From assembly GCF_018614095.1 (NCBI RefSeq), contig NZ_JAGGOY010000041.1, positions 1 through 52,743 on the forward strand: DNA of 52,743 nt, written 5' to 3'. The DNA is from Streptomyces sp. ISL-87. GTDB taxonomy: Bacteria; Actinomycetota; Actinomycetes; Streptomycetales; Streptomycetaceae. Both the position numbers and the translations under genes were made by a program. Positions 43,758 through 52,400 of the stretch are shown in pieces (within the stretch, counting starts at the first letter, position 1; each line of letters starts with the position of its first letter). The notes beneath the pieces are model-generated. The model did not search any database, was not told where the DNA came from, and was given only the letters and a program-made list of their open reading frames with translations.

Positions 43758-43773
43758 TCGAACGTGTGTTTGG
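43758..43773 (+). promoter_or_regulatory. LexA (SOS) box of lexA
   Basis: TCGAACGTGTGTTTGG, close to TCGAAC-N4-GTTCGA, 62 bp upstream of the lexA start. This is the expected autoregulatory site, in the same 468-bp spacer as the NrdR box. Confidence 0.8.
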
Positions 43774-43835
43774 CGCAACCTTTCGAAAGCAACTACCGTT
43801 GTCCAGCTAGGGAGAACATTTCGAGAGGGGCCGAC

Positions 43836-44633
43836 GTGACCACCACCGCAGACAGTGCCACCATCACTGCCCAGAACCGCTCCCAGAGCCAGAGCCGACT
43901 CGAGCCGGTGCATGCCATGAATGACGCAAGCCTCAACCCGGAGGCGGAGCCCGTACGCCCCGCACGTTCGCTGCCAGGGCGACCTCCAGGCATCCGCGCC
44001 GACAGCTCCGGGCTCACGGACCGGCAGCGGAGGGTCATCGAGGTCATTCGCGACTCGGTGCAGCGGCGCGGCTACCCGCCGTCGATGCGGGAGATCGGTC
44101 AGGCGGTCGGCCTGTCGAGCACGTCGTCGGTCGCTCACCAGCTGATGGCCCTGGAGCGCAAGGGCTTCCTGCGCCGCGACCCGCACCGCCCGCGGGCCTA
44201 CGAGGTGCGCGGCTCCGACCAGCCCAGCTCGCAGCCCACGGACACCACCGGCAAGCCCGCCGCCTCCTACGTTCCCCTGGTCGGCCGGATCGCTGCCGGC
44301 GGCCCGATTCTCGCCGAGGAGTCGGTCGAGGATGTGTTCCCCCTCCCGCGCCAGCTGGTGGGCGACGGCGAGCTGTTCGTCCTCAAGGTCGTCGGCGACT
44401 CGATGATCGAGGCCGCGATCTGTGACGGCGACTGGGTCACGGTCCGTCGCCAGCCGGTCGCGGAGAACGGCGACATCGTCGCCGCGATGCTGGACGGCGA
44501 GGCCACGGTCAAGCGCTTCAAGCGCGAAGACGGCCATGTCTGGCTGCTCCCGCACAACGCCGCCTACCAGCCGATCCCCGGCGATGAGGCGACCATCCTC
44601 GGCAAGGTGGTCGCCGTACTGCGCCGGGTCTGA
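43836..44633 (+). CDS. lexA: SOS repressor LexA
   Basis: Represses DNA-damage genes until RecA-stimulated self-cleavage. From GTG 43836 (GAGAGGGGCCGAC upstream) it has 265 aa. An N-terminal extension of about 55 residues is followed by the winged HTH (LTDRQRRVIEVIRDSVQRRG, YPPSMREIGQAVGLSSTSSV). The cleavage site is Ala-Gly in GRIAAGGPILAEE. The catalytic Ser is in VVGDSMIEAAI and the Lys in EATVKRFKRE. The frame continues upstream to 43674, but that part has no ribosome site and overlaps the SOS box. Confidence 0.96.
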   Translation: MTTTADSATITAQNRSQSQSRLEPVHAMNDASLNPEAEPVRPARSLPGRPPGIRADSSGLTDRQRRVIEVIRDSVQRRGYPPSMREIGQAVGLSSTSSVAHQLMALERKGFLRRDPHRPRAYEVRGSDQPSSQPTDTTGKPAASYVPLVGRIAAGGPILAEESVEDVFPLPRQLVGDGELFVLKVVGDSMIEAAICDGDWVTVRRQPVAENGDIVAAMLDGEATVKRFKREDGHVWLLPHNAAYQPIPGDEATILGKVVAVLRRV

Positions 44634-44650
44634 CCCCGCGCCCCTAGCCA

Positions 44651-44681
44651 GCTCCGGGACCTACTGCGCCGGTCCCGGAGC
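44651..44681. terminator. lexA terminator hairpin
   Basis: GCTCCGGGACC (44651-44661) and GGTCCCGGAGC (44671-44681) pair perfectly over 11 bp, 18 bp after the lexA stop. A second hairpin, GCCCCTG/CAGGGGC (44722-44747), lies at the end of the convergent helicase gene. Confidence 0.8.
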
Positions 44682-44746
44682 TGTCCCCTTTGTGGTGGCT
44701 GGCCTCCGGACACCATTGGCCGCCCCTGTCTGCACGTCGGCAGGGG

Positions 44747-46717
44747 CTATTTGCCGTCCGCCTGCGCGGCGGCGTCGATGGCTGCCAGGGAGCGGCGTAC
44801 CTGGTTACGGTCCGTGGTGTACCAGAAGTCCGGCAGGGTGGCCCGCAGGAAGCTCCCGTACCGGGCCGTGGCCAGCCGGGGGTCGAGCACCGCGACGACG
44901 CCCCGGTCGCCGCTGGCCCGTACGAGCCGGCCCGCGCCCTGGGCCATCAGGAGCGCCGCGTGCGTGGCCGCGACGGCCATGAAGCCGTTGCCGCCGTGCT
45001 CCTCGACCGACTTCTGGCGGGCGCTCATCAGCGGGTCGTCGGGGCGCGGGAACGGGATTCGGTCCATGATCACGAGCTGGCAGCTCGGCCCCGGCACGTC
45101 CACGCCCTGCCAGAGCGAGAGCGTCCCGAACAGGCAGGTCTTCGGATCCGCGGCGAAGGCCTTGATCAGCTCGCCCAGCGTCTCCTCGCCCTGGAGCAGG
45201 ATCGGGTTGTCGAGCCGGCCTCGCAGTTCCTCGGCCGCAGCCTTGGCCCCGCGCATGGAGGAGAAGAGCCCGAGGGTGCGGCCGCCGGCCGCCTCGATCA
45301 GCTCGGCGAGCTCGTCCATCATGTCCCCGCGCGTGCCCTCCCGTCCGGGGGTGGCCAGGTGCTTGGCGACGTACAGGATGCCCTGCTTGGGATAGTCGAA
45401 CGGGGAGCCGACATCCAGGCCCTTCCAGGCCGGCACGTCGTCCCCCTCGACCCCCTCGGGGGACAGTCCCAGCGAGGCCGCGACCCCGTTGAAATCGCCG
45501 CCAAGCTTGAGCGTCGCGGAGGTGAGGACCACCGAGCGTTCCTCGAACAGCTTCTCGCGCAGCAGCCCGGACACCGACAGCGGGGCGACCCGGAGGGTGG
45601 CGCCGAAGCGGTCGTGGCGCTCGTACCAGACGACGTCGTACTCGGAGCCGTTGACGATCCGCTCCGCCACGCCGTGGATGCTCTCCACCGCGGCGAGGGC
45701 CTGCTTGCGGACCGCGTCCTCGTCGTGGACGGACTTGTCGCGGGTGGCGCCGATCGCCGAGATCACGTTGCGCGCGGCGTCCCGCAGGGACATCAGGGCG
45801 TACCCGAGGTCCTCGGGAAGTTCCTCCAGCCGGCCGGGAAGCGCCAGCTCCATGACCCGCTCGAACGACTCGGAGGCAGTCTGCAGGGAGTCCGCCGTCT
45901 TCTCGTCGACCAGCTTCGCCGACCGCTTCACGGCCCGGTTGACCTGCCCCGGGGTGAGCTCGCCGGTGGCGACGCCGGTCACCCGGGAGACCAGCTCGTG
46001 CGCCTCGTCGACGATCAGCACTTCGTGCTGCGGGAGCACCGGGGCGCCCTCGATGGCGTCGATGGCGAGCAGGGCGTGGTTGGTGACGACGACGTCCGCG
46101 AGCTTGGCCCGCTCCCGGGCGGCCTCCGCGAAGCACTCGGCCCCGTAGGCGCATTTCGTCGCGCCCAGGCATTCGCGGGAGGAGACCGAGATCTGCGCCC
46201 ACGCCTTGTCGGAGACGCCGGGGGTCAGGTCGTCGCGGTCCCCGGTCTCCGTCTCGTCCGCCCAGTCGCGCAGGCGCAGCAGATCCTTGCCGAGCTTGCT
46301 GGTGGGGGTGGCCGCCTCGAACTGGTCGAAGAGGCCCTCCTCCTCGTCCTGCGGGGCGCCCTCGTGCAGGCGGTGCAGGCACAGGTAGTTGGAACGGCCC
46401 TTGAGCATGGCGAACTGCGGGCGGCGGCGCAGCTGCGGATGCAGCGCCTCCACCGTGCGCGGCAGGTCACGCTCGACGAGCTGCCGCTGGAGGGCCAGGG
46501 TCGCGGTGGCCACGACCACGCGCTCGCCGTGCGCGAGGGCCGGCACCAGGTAGCCGAGGGACTTTCCGGTGCCGGTGCCTGCCTGGATCAGCCGGTGGGA
46601 GTTGTCGTCGATCGCTTCCGCGACGGCTTCGGCCATGGCTACCTGGCCGGGCCGCTCCGTGCCGCCGACGGCGGAGACGGCGGCGTGCAGCAGGTCGGGG
46701 AGGGAGGGCTTCGTCAT
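44747..46717 (-). CDS. DinG-like ATP-dependent DNA helicase (XPD/Rad3 family)
   Basis: A 656-residue helicase from ATG 46717 (MTKPSLPDLLHAAV). Walker A is QAGTGTGKSLGYL and the DEAH box is VLIVDEAHELVSRV. Cysteines for a 4Fe-4S cluster are present in SNYLCLHRL and CLGATKCAYGAECFAE, followed by VVVTNHALL. The C-terminal domain has VLTSATLKLGGDF, LGLFSSMRGAK and the motif VI region AQGAGRLVRASGDRG. It probably unwinds damaged forks or D/R-loops, and its position next to lexA fits a repair role. No SOS box is visible upstream of it. Confidence 0.92.
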   Translation of the reverse strand: MTKPSLPDLLHAAVSAVGGTERPGQVAMAEAVAEAIDDNSHRLIQAGTGTGKSLGYLVPALAHGERVVVATATLALQRQLVERDLPRTVEALHPQLRRRPQFAMLKGRSNYLCLHRLHEGAPQDEEEGLFDQFEAATPTSKLGKDLLRLRDWADETETGDRDDLTPGVSDKAWAQISVSSRECLGATKCAYGAECFAEAARERAKLADVVVTNHALLAIDAIEGAPVLPQHEVLIVDEAHELVSRVTGVATGELTPGQVNRAVKRSAKLVDEKTADSLQTASESFERVMELALPGRLEELPEDLGYALMSLRDAARNVISAIGATRDKSVHDEDAVRKQALAAVESIHGVAERIVNGSEYDVVWYERHDRFGATLRVAPLSVSGLLREKLFEERSVVLTSATLKLGGDFNGVAASLGLSPEGVEGDDVPAWKGLDVGSPFDYPKQGILYVAKHLATPGREGTRGDMMDELAELIEAAGGRTLGLFSSMRGAKAAAEELRGRLDNPILLQGEETLGELIKAFAADPKTCLFGTLSLWQGVDVPGPSCQLVIMDRIPFPRPDDPLMSARQKSVEEHGGNGFMAVAATHAALLMAQGAGRLVRASGDRGVVAVLDPRLATARYGSFLRATLPDFWYTTDRNQVRRSLAAIDAAAQADGK

Positions 46718-46769
46718 AGCACTGCCAACCCTACGGGGCCGCACCGACAGCGGCCGCATCGGTGAGCCG

Positions 46770-48632
46770 TCACGGCTCGTGCAGGGGGTTGGGCACGGTG
46801 CCGTGGGTGACGGCGTGCGGGCGGTCCGGGCGATCTCGGTAGCCGTCCTTGTGGAGCCGGTTCCGGTTCAGGCAGAGCCGGTCGATCCGCTCGGTGAGCA
46901 GGTCGAAGAGCTCGTAGCGGTCCTTGAGCTCCGGGAAGAGCGCCTGGTGGCGGAGGATCTCCGCCCGAACGAGGGACCAGAAATCACTCTCGGGGACACC
47001 GAGGCGGTCCTCGCACAGTGCGGAGAGGTAGCGGAAGACGCCGATGAACAGTCCGGAGTGGATGAACTGGGTGAGGAAGGCTGGCGGCTCGGTGAGCAGG
47101 GCCGCGCGTACCTCGTCGGGCATGGAATCGTGCTCGGGCAGCGGTTCACGGCTGATGTTGATGTCGTCGACGAAGTCCTTGACCGCGAGCCGGACGGGGA
47201 CGTCGTGCTCGTCGAAGATCACGATGACGTTCTCGCCGTGCGGGGAGAAGACGGTGCCGTAGCGGTAGAGGAAGCGGAGGAGAGGGGGCAGCAGGGCGGC
47301 GAAGAGCCGCTGCAACCAGACGGCGGGGGCGAGTCCGGACCGGGCGACGAGTTCGGCGGTGAAGGAGCGGCCGCGCGGGTCGGTGTGGAGGAGCGAAGCG
47401 AGGGTGCGGGCACGCTCGCCGGGGGCCAGGCAGCCGGTCAGGGGCTCGCGCCAGATCGCACCGAGGAGCTCCTTGTACTGGTACGGGACCTCGGGGAGCG
47501 CGTCGTAGACGGGGTGGCGGACGGTGACGGAGGCGACCTCGCCCAGCAGGACGACCCCGCATTCGTCGTGCAGGAAGGGGTCGGCGTCGCGGAGGGAGTG
47601 GATCCAGGCGGTGACGGCGGGGGCGGCCAGGGCGAGGTCGGAGGGCAGGCCGCGCCAGACCATGGTGTTGAAGACGGAGAGCGGCAGCTTGACGCTGTGC
47701 CGGTCGGGGCGGGTGAGGTTGAGGAAGGTACGGATCGACTGCTGGGGCAGGCGTACGTCGGGATCGGCGGGCAGCGGGACGAGGGCGCCGGAGGCGAGGG
47801 CCGACGAGAAGAGGGGGAGCACGACCTCGTCCCACTGCCAGGGGTGGACTGGGAAGTAGAGGTAGCCGCGCGGGTCGAGGCCGCGATCGCGCAGGGCCTG
47901 CTCGAAGGCGGCCCTGGTGACGGGGTCGAGCTCGGCGGAGTAGAGGTGTGCCGGGTCCTCGAGGCCGACGGTGCCGCGGTAGGCGGCGAGGGAGGTGTGG
48001 GCGGCGAGCCAGGGCAGCCGCTGGCGGGCGCGGGCCTCGGGTGCCCAGGCGGCGGTGTCGGCGGCGGACAGTCCGATGCGGCCCTTGTTCAGGACGAGCC
48101 AGGGGTGGCCGGTCTGGTGGCCTTCGAGGTCGGCGTAGTCGAGGTCGGCGAGGACGTCGGCGGTGAGTGCGGTGTGGGCGATGCGGGCGTCGGCGGCGAG
48201 GGTGGCGCTCAGCTCGCGGACCAGGTGGCCGAGGGTCGCGCCGTCGAGGCCGAGCAGGGTCCGGGCGCGGATCAGGAACGCGTACGGGTCCCCGAAGGCG
48301 GTCGTGGTGTCCGTCGAGGGCGGCGCCGGAGTCAGGGTGATGGTGTCGGGGGTCACCTGCCAACTGCCGTACGAGCGGCGGCGGGCCCGGAAGCCGAGGC
48401 TGCTGCCGTCATCGAGGGTGAGCGACCAGGCGTCGCCGGCCGCGGCCGGGGCCGGGGCCGGGACGGGGCTGATGATCTCCTCGTAGGCGAACTCGCCGAG
48501 CATTTTGGCGAGCAGGGTGCGGGTGGCGAAGTCCCAGGTCACAGGGTTGAGTTCGGGCGGGGTACGGGGGTGCTGGGGCGACGGGGGCACATCGGGCTCT
48601 GCGGAGTCGGGGGCGGCGGGGAAATTCGGCAC
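46770..48632 (-). CDS. IucA/IucC-family NIS siderophore synthetase (second copy)
   Basis: A 620-residue NRPS-independent siderophore synthetase that adenylates a carboxylate (citrate, succinyl or hydroxamate acid) and joins it to an amine. It starts at GTG 48632 with GAGGAG upstream. Family motifs are YFPVHPWQWDEVV, PQQSIRTFLNLT, HSVKLPLSVFNTMVWRGL, VPYQYKELLGAIWREP, VFSPHGENVIVIFDEHD and the FhuF-like tail FIGVFRYLSALCEDRLG. The last gene of the locus, separated from the acyltransferase by 168 bp of repeats. Product class is not determined. No DmdR iron box is recognised. Confidence 0.93.
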   Translation of the reverse strand: MPNFPAAPDSAEPDVPPSPQHPRTPPELNPVTWDFATRTLLAKMLGEFAYEEIISPVPAPAPAAAGDAWSLTLDDGSSLGFRARRRSYGSWQVTPDTITLTPAPPSTDTTTAFGDPYAFLIRARTLLGLDGATLGHLVRELSATLAADARIAHTALTADVLADLDYADLEGHQTGHPWLVLNKGRIGLSAADTAAWAPEARARQRLPWLAAHTSLAAYRGTVGLEDPAHLYSAELDPVTRAAFEQALRDRGLDPRGYLYFPVHPWQWDEVVLPLFSSALASGALVPLPADPDVRLPQQSIRTFLNLTRPDRHSVKLPLSVFNTMVWRGLPSDLALAAPAVTAWIHSLRDADPFLHDECGVVLLGEVASVTVRHPVYDALPEVPYQYKELLGAIWREPLTGCLAPGERARTLASLLHTDPRGRSFTAELVARSGLAPAVWLQRLFAALLPPLLRFLYRYGTVFSPHGENVIVIFDEHDVPVRLAVKDFVDDINISREPLPEHDSMPDEVRAALLTEPPAFLTQFIHSGLFIGVFRYLSALCEDRLGVPESDFWSLVRAEILRHQALFPELKDRYELFDLLTERIDRLCLNRNRLHKDGYRDRPDRPHAVTHGTVPNPLHEP

Positions 48633-48684
48633 GGGGCTCCTCGGGAATCGGGAACTTTGCTGCGCGACGCAGAGTTTTCGAAGT

Positions 48685-48780
48685 GAGAGGCGCGAAACGA
48701 AGTGAAGCGGCGAGACGCGAAGCGAGGCGAAGCGACGTGAAGCGACGTGAGCGAGGCGAAGCGACGTGAGCGAGGGAGAT
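48685..48780. repeat. GCGAAGCGACGTGA-type direct repeats upstream of the second synthetase
   Basis: A 19-bp sequence GCGAGGCGAAGCGACGTGA occurs at 48722-48740 and 48751-48769, with a partial copy (AGCGACGTGA) between and several related GAAGTGA/GCGAAAC pieces before. The purine-rich plus strand is almost entirely built from GCGA, AGC and GTGA words. It occupies the whole gap between the acyltransferase stop and the synthetase's upstream region. Confidence 0.8.
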
Positions 48781-48800
48781 CCGGGACTGCGGGGCGGCAC

Positions 48801-49439
48801 TCAGAGGAGGTTGCGCAGCGCCCGTTCCCGGATCATCAGCGCGGCGCGCTTCTCGGGGAGGTCGATTTCAGTGGAAGAGCGGAAACCGGAGTTCAGAAAG
48901 GCTGATACGGAGGGGGTGTTGCGGATGTCCGGTTCGGCGATGACGCGTGTGCAGCGAGGCCGGTTGTCGAATACCAGGTCGGCGACGGCGCGCAACAGTG
49001 CGGTGCCCAGGCCGCGGCCGCGGTTCGTGCCGTCTCCGATGAGCAGATGGATACCCGTGTCGTGGGGGCGCGCCGCGTAGTGGCGGGAGAGCGGGTCGAG
49101 GTCGGCCCGGTAGATCTCCCAGTAGCTCATCGGCGTGCTGTCGAGGAGGCCGAGGCAGGGGATGCTGCGGCCGTCTCCGTCGAGCTGGGCCCGCAGGTGG
49201 GCGGCGGTGACGGAGGCGGGGCCGGCGAGTTCCCAGTACGAGGCCACCGCGGGGTCGTTCATCCAGCCGGTGAGGAGCTCCAAGTCGCGTTCGAGCCGTA
49301 CGGGTTCGAGGCGGAAGGCTCCTTCCGGGGTGGCGGCGGTCCCCCAGTCCGCCGGGGAGTCGAGGAGGTCCGCCTCGGCGAGCAGGGGCAGCAGCTCGGC
49401 GGTGAGGTGCAGTTCGACGGTGTCGTCGGTGGAGGACAT
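48801..49439 (-). CDS. GNAT-family siderophore acyltransferase (IucB/DesC-like)
   Basis: A 212-residue acyl-CoA N-acyltransferase that most likely acylates an N-hydroxy-diamine during hydroxamate siderophore synthesis. Conserved points are LLTGWMNDPAVASYWELAG, MSYWEIYRADLDPLSRHYA, DTGIHLLIGDGTNRGRGLGT (acetyl-CoA P-loop) and ADLVFDNRPRCTRVIAEPD. The start is ATG 49439 with GGAGAAGAG upstream. It sits 31 bp after the upstream synthetase and before the second synthetase on the same strand. An N-hydroxylase was not seen in the window and may lie further upstream. Confidence 0.9.
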   Translation of the reverse strand: MSSTDDTVELHLTAELLPLLAEADLLDSPADWGTAATPEGAFRLEPVRLERDLELLTGWMNDPAVASYWELAGPASVTAAHLRAQLDGDGRSIPCLGLLDSTPMSYWEIYRADLDPLSRHYAARPHDTGIHLLIGDGTNRGRGLGTALLRAVADLVFDNRPRCTRVIAEPDIRNTPSVSAFLNSGFRSSTEIDLPEKRAALMIRERALRNLL

Positions 49440-49470
49440 CGGGGCTCTTCTCCGCGTCAGTGGTGACGCG

Positions 49471-52400
49471 TCAATCGTGAAGGGGGTTGGCGATGGTGAC
49501 GTAGACGGACTGGGTGTCGACGGGGCCGACGAGCTCGTCGAGGCCGCCCAGGCGGGTGAGCAGGTTCGCCTTGCATCGCAGGGTGGGCGAGTCGAGCAAC
49601 CGCGCGGGCAGCGGGCCGAGGTTCGAGGCCTTGCCGAGGAAGCGGCGGAAGGCGGCGAGGAGCACGCGCTCGTCGGCGAGCCGCTGGGATCCGAAGGCGC
49701 CGATGAGGCCGAGGACGTTGTTGATGCCGAGGTAGTAGGCGAAGCGTTCGTCGGTGACGGAGTCGGAGACGAAGGTGTCGCTGGCGCTGCCGATGCCGGG
49801 AAGCCGGTGCTCTAGTTCCGCACGGTGGGAGTCGCGGAAGTAGTAGCCCTGGTTGTCGCGGTAGCGGCCGCCGACCGGCCAGCCGGCCCTGTCGAGGAGG
49901 ACGAGGGTGTTCTGCTGGTGCGCTTCCAGGGCGATCCCGGCGAGCGCGTCGAAGGCGAGGACCGGCAGCACGACGTGATCGAGGTAGCGCAGGAACCACT
50001 CGGCGGCGACGGCGGAGAGGGGGCGTCCTGTGGCGGCGGCGAGCCGGGTGACGGTCTCGGCGAGCCGGGAGCGCATCGTGGTCCGGCCGGGCCACGGTCG
50101 GGGTGTGGTGAGTGCGGCGATGCAGACGGCGTCGTCGTCGGAGCGGAAGGGGTTGTGGCGCAGCAGGGCGTCGAGTCCTGGGACGGGGGTTCCGTCCGGG
50201 GCGTCGACGGCGACCCACGCTGGGTCGCGGACGATGTCGAAGCCGGGGTGGGCCGCCTGCCAGTGCTCGGCGAGGCCGGTGCGAAGCAGCCGGTGCACCT
50301 CGACGCCTCGGTGGAGTTCCTTGCGGAGGTTCTCGCGGCGGGAGTTGGTGATGCGCAGGCCCAGGGAGAGCTTGACCATCGCGGGGGCGCCGGGGCGGTG
50401 GACCGTGCGGACGGAGGAGGTGGGGTACCAGGGCTCTCCGTACGGGCCCAGGTCGGTGAGGAGTCCTGCGTCGCGGAGCGCGGCGACGGCGGGGCGCTGA
50501 AGCAGGTCGCGGGCCTGCCAGGGGTGCAGGGGAAGGGGGGTGGTGCCTTCGGGCAGCGGGAGCCCGGGGGCGAGTCGTGCGAGGAGTTGTGCGGCGGAGA
50601 CCGGGCGGCCGCGTTCGGTCCAGGCGGAGTCCGTGGCGAGGGCGGCCGGGGCGACAGCGAGCCAGTGGAGCGGGAAGGAGCCGTGGAGCTCGGGTGAGTA
50701 GCGGCGCACTTCGGCTTCGGAGAGGCCTTGGCGGCTCTTCGGGTCCGGCTGGAGGGGGTGGCCGAGGAGGAGGGACTGCTCGGAGGTGAGGAAGAGGTCC
50801 GCGGCGACGGGGGCGGGCGCGGCGGGGCGTTCGCGCCGGTCGGCGATGAACTCGGCGGTGCAGTGGAGCGAGTCGGCGACCCGGCCGACGAGGTCGGCGC
50901 CGCCACGGCCGCCGACGTTGCCCTCGCGGGCGATCAGGGCGGCGAGGGTGACGGCGTCCAGGGCGGGGGCGTTGGCGGGGGCGCCTTCGAGCCGGGGTGG
51001 GGAGAAGCGGTGCCAGCCGGCCAGGGACCAGTGCCGGACGGCGACGAGGAGGGCTGAGCCGGATGCGGGGAGGGGGATGCGCAGCAGAGTACCGACGGGC
51101 CCGTCGGGCCGGCCGAGACCGGTTTCGCGGACCCAGCACCGCAGCAGGTTCTCCACGGCTGCGGCCTCGGCGGCGATCGCCGGGTCGGGGTGGTCGAGGA
51201 GGTCGGGCAGCGCGGCCGGTTCGGGCCCCACGGGTCCCACGCCACCCACCCGGGGTCTGGCCGTGCCGTCCTTCTGCCGCGGCACGATGGCCGCCTGCGC
51301 CTGAGCCTCTGCCGGCTCACCCTCGCGGCCCGCCCCGGCAGGCTGCTCCGCCGCCGACCAGGCCGAGGGGTACTGCGGGGCGGGTACGCCATGACCGCGC
51401 GCGGGCACCGGACCGCTTTGCGGGGCCGAGCCCGTCGGGTACGGCTCCGGGCCGTCGTGCGGGGCCGAACCCGTCGGGTGCTGCGGGTGCGCGGGTACGT
51501 GGCCGGGCTCAGTCTCCGGGCCTTCGTGCGGGGCCGAGTCCCTCGGGTGCTGCGGGCGCGCGGGTACGTGGCCGGACGCAGTCTCCGGATCGTCCTGCGG
51601 GGCCGAGCCCGCCGGGTGCTGCGGGCGCGCGGGTCCATGGCCGGGCCCAGTCTCCGGACCGTCCTGCGGGGCCGAGCCCGCCGGGTATCGCGACACGGCG
51701 GCGTCGGACGCCGGCAGGGCCGGCACCGGGGGCGGAGTGGCCTTGTACCCCTGCCCTGCGGCCGGGGCCTCCTCCGGCACACCGGCCCGGGCAGAGGAGG
51801 GTGACGCCGCCTGGGCGTGCCCGGGGGCGGCCCCGAAGTCGGGAGCCTGACCGGGTGCCCCGGCGGGCGGCGTCGGACCCGGGTCCGCGTGCGCGGAGGG
51901 AGTCCCGGCCTGCTGCGGCGCGGCCAGCGGGAGGGGCGAGGAACCCAGGTCACCGGGCGGGGCCTCGGTGGGGCGGGCCAACACGGAAGGGGGGGACGCC
52001 GGGAGGCGGTCCGCTGCGGCTGGGGCAGAGCAGGCCGGTGGGGGGAGCAGCATGCCCGAGGTGGAAGGAGGCGACACAGGAAGGAGAGCCGACGCGTCTG
52101 CAGCAGACAGGGCCAACGGGTCGTGCGGCGTACCCAAGGTGGAAGACGGCAACGCCGGGAGGGGTACAGCTGCGGCTGCGGCCGACAGGGCCGGTCCCGA
52201 GATGCCGGGCGCAGCCGCCGTCGCGCATGCTGACGCGTCAGCAGCCAGGGCCGACGGGCGGGACGGCGGGGCCGAGACCGTAGGCGTCGGGAGAGGGGCC
52301 GAGGCGGCTGCGGCCGAAAGGGCTGCCCCCGAGATGTCGGGCGGGGCCGCCGGGAGGGGGGCCGACACCTCCACGGCAGACGGGGCCGCCGGGCGGGACG

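Noticed and set aside
43368..43835. Cobalamin riboswitch upstream of nrdRJ
   Set aside because: No B12-box-like GCCACTG core or large conserved fold was seen. From memory, in Streptomyces the riboswitch controls the class I operon, while nrdRJ uses NrdR boxes.
43674..43835. 54-codon N-terminal extension of LexA
   Set aside because: It spans the SOS box and promoter. The GTG at 43836 has a strong ribosome site and fits other LexA N-termini.
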